Assembly (NCBI GenBank): GCA_959604355.1
Contig: CAUHAO010000015.1
Span: 1-42,458, forward strand
Reading direction: 5' to 3'
DNA: 42,458 nucleotides
Origin: an uncultured Eubacteriales bacterium
Lineage (GTDB): Bacteria > Bacillota > Clostridia > Oscillospirales > UBA644
The notes under the pieces are model-generated. The model saw only the letters and a list, made by a program, of their open reading frames with translations. It was not told the DNA's origin and ran no database searches. The position numbers were made by a program, and so were the translations under genes. Shown here in pieces: positions 24,180 through 29,413 of the stretch; position 1 is the first letter of the stretch, and each line of letters starts with the position of its first letter.

Positions 24180-25268
24180 ATGAAAAAATTTTTATCCGTT
24201 ATTCTTGCGCTTGTAATAGCGCTGTCCCTGTCCGTCACAGCCTTCGCGGCAACGAATGACGGCAGTAGCCCCACCGATATCACCGTAAACGGCACCTACA
24301 CTCCCGGCACAGCGGCGGACGAGAAAATCTCCGTGGATATTGTGTGGGAGGCTATGGACTTCACCTATACCGCCCCGTCGCAGGGTACATGGAACCCCGC
24401 TACCCACGCCTATGACAACGCAACGGCTGGCGGCTGGTCGGACAATACCCCTGCCATCACCGTCAAAAACCATTCCAATGTCGCTGTGAACGCCACTCTG
24501 GGCTTCACCCCTGCTGTTGACGGTGTAATCGGCACCTTCACCGAAGCTAGCGGCACTGCAAATGACAGCGTTCTTGAACTTGCCACAGCAGAGGGTACAG
24601 AGGCTGCAAACGCTCCCACCGCAACCGCAAACTTCGGCATCAGCGGTGCGGCAATCAACGCTACACAGACGCTCGGCACCATCACCGTGACTATCAAAAA
24701 TGTCATCGACACCTTTGCTGAGCTGCAGGCGGCAGTCAACGCCGGCGGCACCGTCAAGCTGGGCGGGGATATCACGCTGGAAAGTTCGCTGAATATTGAA
24801 GCCGCTACACCCGTGGTTCTGGACCTGAACGGACACACGATTACAGGAAGTGGTCGTAGTGTTTGCGTTTGGCTTTTATCCGGCAGTTGCACAATAAGGG
24901 GCGGCAGCATCACGGCTACAGGCGATAATGCTGTCTACAACTATAGTAAAAGCGGTACATTGATGATTGAAGGTTGTACGATTCGTACAGATCGTTCTGC
25001 ACTGTACAGTGGCGATGATGATGCTGTAACAACCGTCAAAAACAGTACATTGATTAGTGATATCGCAGCTATTTTCTGCGAATCAGGTACTATTTCCCTT
25101 GAAGGCACCGTAAATCTCTCCGGCAAAAGATACACAATTAACACAATGAACGGAAATGTCACCGTCCTCCCCGGCACATATAACTTTGATCCCACCTCTT
25201 ATGTAGACGCCGACGCCTACACCGTCACCGACAACGGCGACGGCACATGGTCTGTTACTGCGAAATAA
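24180..25268 (+). CDS. Secreted beta-sandwich/beta-helix protein, paralogue 4
   Basis: 362 residues from the ATG after AAAAGGAG; a frame extending 17 codons upstream overlaps the previous gene and is not needed. The signal peptide (MKKFLSVILALVIALSLSVT, AFA-A) is nearly the same as in paralogue 3. The module has WEAMDFTYTAP and TWNPATHAYDN. The tail has VKLGGDITLESS, LDLNGHTITGS and ends GTWSVTAK. The internal block TVKNSTLIS is shared with paralogue 3, showing mixing between copies. It is followed by a strong hairpin before the second anchored accessory gene. Confidence 0.85.
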   Translation: MKKFLSVILALVIALSLSVTAFAATNDGSSPTDITVNGTYTPGTAADEKISVDIVWEAMDFTYTAPSQGTWNPATHAYDNATAGGWSDNTPAITVKNHSNVAVNATLGFTPAVDGVIGTFTEASGTANDSVLELATAEGTEAANAPTATANFGISGAAINATQTLGTITVTIKNVIDTFAELQAAVNAGGTVKLGGDITLESSLNIEAATPVVLDLNGHTITGSGRSVCVWLLSGSCTIRGGSITATGDNAVYNYSKSGTLMIEGCTIRTDRSALYSGDDDAVTTVKNSTLISDIAAIFCESGTISLEGTVNLSGKRYTINTMNGNVTVLPGTYNFDPTSYVDADAYTVTDNGDGTWSVTAK

Positions 25269-25284
25269 ACCATTCTCACAGGTA

Positions 25285-25326
25285 ACAGCCGAAGGGGCCG
25301 GAATGACGGCCCCTTCCCACGGCTGT
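25285..25326 (+). other. Strong hairpin inside the secreted-protein operon
   Basis: GAAGGGGCCG (25291-25300) pairs perfectly with 25307-25316, and the flanks ACAGCC (25285-25290) and GGCTGT (25321-25326) can extend the stem across a small bulge. No T-run follows. It probably sets relative expression or stabilises the upstream message rather than terminating it. Confidence 0.6.
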
Positions 25327-25402
25327 CCTGTTTGATCTGACGGCATCGGCTTCGTTCGGCGCCGCCACATGAGACAGGACGAACCCAATAAGGAGACGCA
25401 GA

Positions 25403-25912
25403 ATGAAAAAAAACCCGAAAACAAATAAAACCGTTCCCGTTCTCTGCGGGGTGTTTGCGGTCGTGTTGATCGTCATGTCTGCCGCACTGGTATTTGGCAG
25501 GAAACATAAAACAGCGGAATTTACCCCGCCGCCCTTTGACGCCGCCGCTATGGCAGGCGTGCCGGAGGTTCCGGAAAGCCTTGGCTACATCTCCCCGTAT
25601 CAGGAGGGAATGGGCTACCGTTTCTCGGTATGCGGCAATGTGGTAATGGAGGGCAGCAATGCCGCCGTCTACCTGACCAACCCCGCCGAAAACGAAGTGT
25701 GGCTCAAGCTGCGGGTGTTGGACGAAAACGGCAGTATCTTAGGCGAAACCGGGCTGATTCGCCCCGGCGAATATGTCAAGGATGTGGCGCTGACCGAAAA
25801 TCTTACGGCAGGCACGAAAATCAAGCTGAAGATCATGGGCTATGAGCCGGAAACCTACTTCAGCGCAGGCTCCGCCACCCTGAATACCGCCATAGGAGAT
25901 GTAGCGCAATGA
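25403..25912 (+). CDS. Membrane-anchored accessory protein B of the secreted-protein operon
   Basis: 169 residues with a basic start (MKKNPKTNKT), one TM helix (about 12-32), a linker, and an extracellular beta-domain (about 70-165: AVYLTNPAENEVWLKLRVLD; ETGLIRPGEYVKDVALTEN; TKIKLKIMGYEPE). The pattern N-P, L-I-R-P-G-x-x-V, L-x-x-G-T/V matches accessory A at 20594, so the two are paralogues bracketing the secreted proteins. AAGGAGA precedes the ATG. The stop codon overlaps the next start (ATGA), which shows translational coupling to the anchored protein downstream. Confidence 0.8.
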   Translation: MKKNPKTNKTVPVLCGVFAVVLIVMSAALVFGRKHKTAEFTPPPFDAAAMAGVPEVPESLGYISPYQEGMGYRFSVCGNVVMEGSNAAVYLTNPAENEVWLKLRVLDENGSILGETGLIRPGEYVKDVALTENLTAGTKIKLKIMGYEPETYFSAGSATLNTAIGDVAQ

Positions 25913-26601
25913 AAAAAATCATGACATGGTTGCTGACAATGATCGTTATCCTGTCGGCATCCGTCACCGCTTTTGCGGCGGAACCTGATGATGAAACCAA
26001 GCAGACCCATGTAGATGTATACGCAAAGTATGTGAATAATACAGAGTGGAATATAGTTCCCGTTGACGCCGGCGGAAATGGCTCCACCACACTGTCCGAC
26101 GGTACGCAAATCACCGTCAGCGGTGCCGCCCAGTCCGGCTGGCAGCTTGTTATCGATCCGATCACCGAAAAGGACGCTTTGGACTGGATCGGCGATGTTC
26201 TGAACGGCAAGGCGAAGGACTTATCGCCGCTGCATATCTATTTCATCGACGGGATTGGAAACACCAAGACGGCGGACGGCGTGACCGTCACCGTCAAGCT
26301 GCCGGAGAAGCTGACCGACCCTGCGGCGTACTCTCTGACAGACGCAGGCGATGTAACAAGCCTGACTTTTATCGCAAGGGACGGCAAAACCTCCTTTACC
26401 ACAGACGGCAGCCTGTATTATGTTCTCGGTGAAAAAGTCAGCGGGGGAACTCCCTCCACCGGTGAAACGCCATCCGATCCGGGAGATTCCCAGCAGACCG
26501 GCGACATCAGCCGTATTTGGCTTTGGCTTGCGATTTTGACGGTCAGCGGCATGGTATTGTTCGGCATCGTATTGTACCGTAAAAGGAAGATAAGAAGATA
26601 A
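25909..26601 (+). CDS. Cell-wall or membrane-anchored surface protein with QTGD-type sorting signal
   Basis: 230 residues. The signal peptide (MKKIMTWLLTMIVILSASVT, AFA-A) resembles those of the secreted paralogues. The mature part opens HVDVYAKYVNNTEWNI, like the short paralogue 1 (DVSAKYVDG), followed by a beta-rich domain. The C-terminus has a Ser/Pro/Thr linker, QQTGD, a hydrophobic helix and KRKIRR, which is the layout of LPXTG-type sortase substrates with the [QP]-x-T-G-D variant common in Clostridia. It overlaps accessory B by 4 bp. As the only product with a wall-sorting signal it may be the base on which the others assemble (inference). Confidence 0.82.
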   Translation: MKKIMTWLLTMIVILSASVTAFAAEPDDETKQTHVDVYAKYVNNTEWNIVPVDAGGNGSTTLSDGTQITVSGAAQSGWQLVIDPITEKDALDWIGDVLNGKAKDLSPLHIYFIDGIGNTKTADGVTVTVKLPEKLTDPAAYSLTDAGDVTSLTFIARDGKTSFTTDGSLYYVLGEKVSGGTPSTGETPSDPGDSQQTGDISRIWLWLAILTVSGMVLFGIVLYRKRKIRR

Positions 26602-26621
26602 ACAATTGCTGATCGGGGATG

Positions 26622-26674
26622 AAAACACCATTGACTTCCGAACCCCCAAGGTTTGGACATCAATGGTGTTTTTG
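26622..26674 (+). terminator. Terminator of the secreted-protein operon
   Basis: Arms AAAACACCATTGA (26622-26634) and TCAATGGTGTTTTT (26660-26673) pair over 13 bp with a 25-nt loop and a T-run. It lies 21 bp after the last gene. Confidence 0.85.
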
Positions 26675-26720
26675 TTATAAGCCCTGTATCTATGCGGTTT
26701 TTCATTCATGTTTGGGGTAA

Positions 26721-26823
26721 AGGGGGACCCCGTGCGTACTTTGTCCTGATAGCAACAGCACCATTGCAGTTTGCATTCTCCTTTGGAATAATACAGGCAG
26801 TAACGGCAGTCGCAGTCTTCTTT
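26721..26823 (-). pseudogene. Fragment of a Cys-rich integrative-element protein
   Basis: A minus-strand frame without a start reads KEDCDCRYCLYYSKGECKLQ followed by CCC. The C-x-C-x-x-C-x-Y-Y pattern ending in a Cys triplet is typical of small Cys-rich proteins carried by Clostridia integrative elements. It is cut at both ends. Confidence 0.45.
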
Positions 26824-26867
26824 TTATATGTGTAGGCGATCCGAAACGACTCCTTTCTCAGGCACAA

Positions 26868-26998
26868 TAATTTAACAAAGTTTTTTGAAAAAACGAAAAA
26901 GGGGCGGTCTTCGGAAAGAAAAACTCTCTGAAAACCGCCCCGAAACAGCGTTCCACCGGTCCGATTCCGTGCAGCAGGTTGAAAACGGCGTTTGGCAA
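26868..26998 (+). repeat. Repeat B, copy 1 (left part, extended form)
   Basis: It starts AATTTAACAAAG and carries a GGGCGGT...ACCGCCC hairpin, then CACCGGTCCGATTCCGTGCA (26954 on). It matches 40409-40550 closely and diverges after GTTTGGCA. Confidence 0.8.
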
Positions 26999-27027
26999 TT
27001 TTCGTTTTTCAAACGAAAATTGATAGC

Positions 27028-27065
27028 AAAAAAGCCCGAAATTCCTTGTAAAATCGGGCTCTTTT
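27028..27065. terminator. Hairpin at the left border of cassette 1
   Basis: AGCCCGA (27033-27039) pairs with TCGGGCT (27054-27060), with A and T runs outside. It resembles the border hairpins of the other cassettes. Confidence 0.65.
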
Positions 27066-27095
27066 CCTCAAATATCTTTTTTGAGGCTTATACAT

Positions 27096-27118
27096 GGCTG
27101 TTATGGTCTTAAAAGATG
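27096..27118 (+). repeat. Repeat A, copy 2
   Basis: An exact copy of the 23-bp repeat. To its left is a degenerate version of the inverted arm (ATCTTTTTTGAG). It marks the 3' end of cassette gene 1. Confidence 0.85.
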
Positions 27119-27160
27119 ACGCTTTGCTTTTGTAATATTTACAAACCGGAATTTATGTTT

Positions 27161-27583
27161 CTATATAAAAATATTGCATAGAACTAAAACAATATTCAAT
27201 AAAATGAGCAAATGCAGAATCATATGATACAAATCCGGAATGAGTTTTGTTTTACTGGCAGGAATAATATGGACGGTATTTTTGAAGCAGTCATTATATC
27301 CTTTTAACTTCTTCTCCGAAGCGCCAAAAATAGTATAATACCAATGGCAAAAAAACTGAACGGTAAACCAAAAAAGCAATACTCCCAAAAGGAACCATTT
27401 TCCCAAAAAAGGCACTATCCAAAAGGAGATACTTCCTATGCTGAATAAGCATAACATAACAAATTCTGCGCTTTTTATCCCCATGCCATCTACTAAAATG
27501 TATTTTCCGAATTTGTACGTGCAAACACACCCGAAAAACCAACAAAACAATATAATTTGAGCAAGAACTGTTGCTGTTGTCAC
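27161..27583 (-). CDS. Cassette gene 1: four-TM small membrane protein
   Basis: 140 residues with about four hydrophobic helices (about 5-30, 38-60, 64-86 and 116-139) and a short polar loop (GASEKKLKGYNDCFKN). The start is GTG, placed 6 nt after GGAGGTG; no in-frame ATG is available. I do not recognise a family; small membrane proteins of this kind occur among immunity and stress proteins. It is a single-gene unit with its own promoter (27622-27650) fused to repeat B2, and its stop lies 43 bp from repeat A copy 2. Its AT-rich codons are unlike those of the GC-rich operon next door. Confidence 0.7.
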   Translation of the reverse strand: MTTATVLAQIILFCWFFGCVCTYKFGKYILVDGMGIKSAEFVMLCLFSIGSISFWIVPFLGKWFLLGVLLFWFTVQFFCHWYYTIFGASEKKLKGYNDCFKNTVHIIPASKTKLIPDLYHMILHLLILLNIVLVLCNIFI

Positions 27584-27621
27584 ATTTACACCTCCGTAAA
27601 CTCCGATTTATTGATATAAAT

Positions 27622-27650
27622 ATTATACTAATAAATAGGTCGAAAGTCAA
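27622..27650 (-). promoter_or_regulatory. Promoter of cassette gene 1
   Basis: TTGACT (27645-27650), 17 bp, TATAAT (27622-27627), minus strand. The -35 box is 2 bp from repeat B2. Confidence 0.75.
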
Positions 27651-27652
27651 CC

Positions 27653-27695
27653 CCACCGGTCCGATTCCGCGCTAAAGGTCGAAAACGGCGTATCG
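27653..27695 (+). repeat. Repeat B, copy 2 (short, diverged)
   Basis: CACCGGTCCGATTCCG, then GGTCGAAAACGGCGT. It diverges from full copies after about 43 bp. Confidence 0.75.
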
Positions 27696-27735
27696 TTTTT
27701 CAATATTTCTGATTTTGTGAGGCAAAATCAACTAC

Positions 27736-27810
27736 ACCTTTTCACTATTCACTATTACCTATTACTTTCCAAAAGTCCCGAATGCGGATTTTAGTGAAGA
27801 GTGAAAAGGT
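27736..27810. repeat. Inverted repeat with 19-bp arms
   Basis: ACCTTTTCACTATTCACTA (27736-27754) pairs with 27792-27810 with one mismatch. It lies between the B2 copy and the next border hairpin and may be a small mobile palindromic element. Confidence 0.7.
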
Positions 27811-27817
27811 AAAAAGT

Positions 27818-27852
27818 AAAAATCCCGAACGCTGTCGCATTCGGGATTTTTT
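27818..27852. terminator. Border hairpin between cassettes 1 and 2
   Basis: ATCCCGAA (27822-27829) pairs with TTCGGGAT (27840-27847), flanked by A and T runs, and directly abuts repeat A copy 3. Confidence 0.8.
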
Positions 27853-27895
27853 GGCTGTTATGGTCTTAAAAGATGCTACAATCTTATGCTGTCAT
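27853..27895 (+). repeat. Repeat A, copy 3 (extended form)
   Basis: The 23-bp repeat followed by ACAATCTTATGC, as at 19113. It overlaps the 3' end of cassette gene 2, whose stop codon is at 27892. Confidence 0.85.
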
Positions 27896-28287
27896 ACTCC
27901 TAAAATGTAGAGTCCATTATGCTCATCTGCTGTCATTAGCCAATCCGTTAAAATTCGGTCATCTTCAGAATTTCTTTCCCGTAAGCGTTTAATTATGGTT
28001 TCTTCTAATTCCGGAGGGTAATAATTGATTCCGAATAAATCTACCAATCCGCTTTTTCCGTTATTATAAATCCCCTGATTAAAAATGTCTGAATATAAAA
28101 AGATGAAATTATCCATATCATCCCCGGACAGGTACAAAGAGTCGGTTTTCCAATGTTCAATATGATCTACGGATATGATCTTTTTGATACTCGTTCCTCG
28201 TTTCAACTTACAGCATTGTAATTCAATAAAGTCGGAACCGCCATACTCTCTTCGCTCCGTTTGCGATGAAAAAGAATGAAAAAGCAA
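27892..28287 (-). CDS. Cassette gene 2: acidic soluble protein of unknown function
   Basis: 131 residues from a TTG placed about 6 nt after GGGAGGTG; a GTG three codons earlier overlaps the ribosome site. The sequence is soluble and mixed alpha/beta (SLYLSGDDMDNFIFLYSDIF; YYPPELEETIIKRLRERNSE). No family is recognised. The size, the acidic character and a single-gene unit among variable neighbours fit the immunity/antitoxin type, but this is only a guess. It has its own promoter at 28327-28355 next to repeat B3. The gene stops inside the extended repeat A, so the last codons are partly repeat-encoded. Confidence 0.68.
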   Translation of the reverse strand: MLFHSFSSQTERREYGGSDFIELQCCKLKRGTSIKKIISVDHIEHWKTDSLYLSGDDMDNFIFLYSDIFNQGIYNNGKSGLVDLFGINYYPPELEETIIKRLRERNSEDDRILTDWLMTADEHNGLYILGV

Positions 28288-28326
28288 TATATACACCTCC
28301 CGATAGTTTCGTTTAATCTTTATAAA

Positions 28327-28355
28327 ATTATATCAAAAAATGATTGAAAAGTCAA
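28327..28355 (-). promoter_or_regulatory. Promoter of cassette gene 2
   Basis: TTGACT (28350-28355), 17 bp, TATAAT (28327-28332), minus strand, 3 bp from repeat B3. Confidence 0.75.
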
Positions 28356-28358
28356 CTT

Positions 28359-28520
28359 CACCGGTCCGATTCCGTGCAGTAGGTCGAAAACGGCGTTTGG
28401 CATCTTTTTATTTTTGCTTAAATTCGAATTTTGAAAAAGTGAGGAAAACGGCGAAAAACGAAGAAAACCCGAGAAAATCTCGGGTTTTTCGACCGGCATC
28501 TATTAAGACCGGAACACTTG
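28359..28520 (+). repeat. Repeat B, copy 3 (full, 162 bp)
   Basis: It runs from CACCGGTCCGATTCCGTGCA to GACCGGAACACTTG and contains the hairpin CCCGAGA-AAA-TCTCGGG. It is nearly identical to copies 4 and 5, differing at CATCTATTAAG. A degenerate repeat A (TAAAAGAT) follows at about 28535. Confidence 0.88.
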
Positions 28521-28582
28521 AGTATAGGCTCCCTAAAAGATTTTTTTGGTTTGCCGGCAAATCGGAATTTTCCGTTAGATGA

Positions 28583-28984
28583 TTACAGTTCAATTTTAGC
28601 GGCGTACTCTTCTAATATGTGATTAATTTCTTCTTCATTTTCATAAAACAGATCGTCACACTGCTCTAAAATCTCTTCCGCTTTTTCATCATCATTTTCT
28701 TCTAAAGCCAAATATGCCTCATACGCTTTTTCAAGCGTTTCCCTGAGTTGTGACGGCAAAATGGTTTCCAATGACAACATCTCTTTTTGTAAGTCATTTG
28801 TATTTGAAACATTGTCGAAATATTGTGAGTGTCCACCATTATTGATTTCACTTTGATAAGTCATCAGTTCTGCATATGGCGAATCTGTGTGCCCTTCTGC
28901 CCACAGTTCCCACATTTTATTCCATTTCAGTTGTTCTTCCGTTAGTTCAACTCTCTTTTTCTTAAAAAAATCAAATAGTCCCAT
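28583..28984 (-). CDS. Cassette gene 3: DMP19/DUF4375-like protein
   Basis: 133 residues starting MGLFDFFKKKRVELTEEQLK. YAELMTYQSEINNGGHSQYF then DNVS is the N-G-G-x-x-Q-Y-F core of the DMP19-like (DUF4375) domain, followed by a helical part (LPSQLRETLEKAYEAYLALE) and an acidic C-terminus. DMP19-type domains occur in presumed immunity and protective proteins; the molecular role is not established. AGGAGGT lies 7 nt before the ATG. Its promoter (29063-29090) is fused to repeat B4. It is third in a row of three single-gene, same-strand cassettes. Confidence 0.78.
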   Translation of the reverse strand: MGLFDFFKKKRVELTEEQLKWNKMWELWAEGHTDSPYAELMTYQSEINNGGHSQYFDNVSNTNDLQKEMLSLETILPSQLRETLEKAYEAYLALEENDDEKAEEILEQCDDLFYENEEEINHILEEYAAKIEL

Positions 28985-29062
28985 AGAATGACCTCCTACA
29001 TGATTTGTTTTTGTGCCTTATCAAAACAATATAGATATAAATTCCGATTTGTCGATATAAAT

Positions 29063-29090
29063 ATTATATCAAAAAACGGTCAAAAGTCAA
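29063..29090 (-). promoter_or_regulatory. Promoter of cassette gene 3
   Basis: TTGACT (29085-29090), 16 bp, TATAAT (29063-29068), minus strand, 3 bp from repeat B4. The three cassette promoters are alike, with the -35 box at the B border. Confidence 0.72.
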
Positions 29091-29093
29091 CTT

Positions 29094-29255
29094 CACCGGT
29101 CCGATTCCGTGCAGTAGGTCGAAAACGGCGTTTGGCATCTTTTTATTTTTGCTTAAATTCGAATTTTGAAAAAGTGAGGAAAACGGCGAAAAACGAAGAA
29201 AACCCGAGAAAATCTCGGGTTTTTCGACCGGCATCTTTTAAGACCGGAACACTTG
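29094..29255 (+). repeat. Repeat B, copy 4 (full, 162 bp)
   Basis: Near-identical to 28359-28520 and 40499-40660. Unlike those, it is joined directly to repeat A, sharing the G at the junction CTTG/GCTG. Confidence 0.9.
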
Positions 29256-29277
29256 GCTGTTATGGTCTTAAAAGATG
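29232..29277 (+). repeat. Complete palindromic junction of repeats B and A
   Basis: CATCTTTTAAGACC (29232-29245), an 18-nt centre and GGTCTTAAAAGATG (29264-29277) form perfect 14-bp arms. It is the only place where both halves are intact; elsewhere the left arm ends a B copy or the right arm ends an A copy. It looks like a cassette recombination site. Confidence 0.75.
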
Positions 29278-29356
29278 CAATAAGCATTGCGGCAACCAAG
29301 CAGGGCAACCTCCCAGCGGACTTTCACCGCAGAGCATTGATATGCCCGTCATACTG

Positions 29357-29391
29357 AAAAGGCGGCGACAGCAATTTTGCCGTTGCCGCCT
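29357..29391 (-). terminator. Terminator of the repeat-rich surface protein gene
   Basis: AGGCGGC and GCCGCCT arms with an extended, slightly mismatched stem. On the minus strand TTTT follows. It lies 23 bp after the stop codon. Confidence 0.65.
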
Positions 29392-29413
29392 CCGGCTTGG
29401 TTATAATCACACA

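Larger units (their letters stand above)
22078..25268 (+). repeat. Three tandem, nearly identical gene modules
   Basis: The stretches starting at 22078, 23209 and 24316 each encode DEKISVDIVW, FTYTAPSQGTWNPATHAYD and a following block of about 130 residues with only scattered differences. The intergenic leaders before the second and third genes (ATAAGTACGG, then AAAGGAGTA) are also alike. They are recent gene duplications and can recombine. Confidence 0.88.

Noticed and set aside
21718..26601. A bacterial ubiquitin-conjugation (E1/E2/E3/DUB) operon around the ubiquitin domain.
   Set aside because: No ThiF/E1, E2-fold or JAB/DUB motifs are present in any neighbouring product, and the ubiquitin lacks a Gly-Gly tail and is exported.
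26954..26996. tRNA-like GGTCCGATTCC in repeat B, suggesting a tRNA gene or tRNA attachment site.
   Set aside because: Only a T-arm-like string is present. No acceptor stem, anticodon arm or CCA end can be folded from the flanks.
26868..29277. A classical integron with attC sites.
   Set aside because: The junctions do not fit the RYYYAAC/GTTRRRY core pairs and no tyrosine integrase is in the window. Only the cassette-like layout is claimed.
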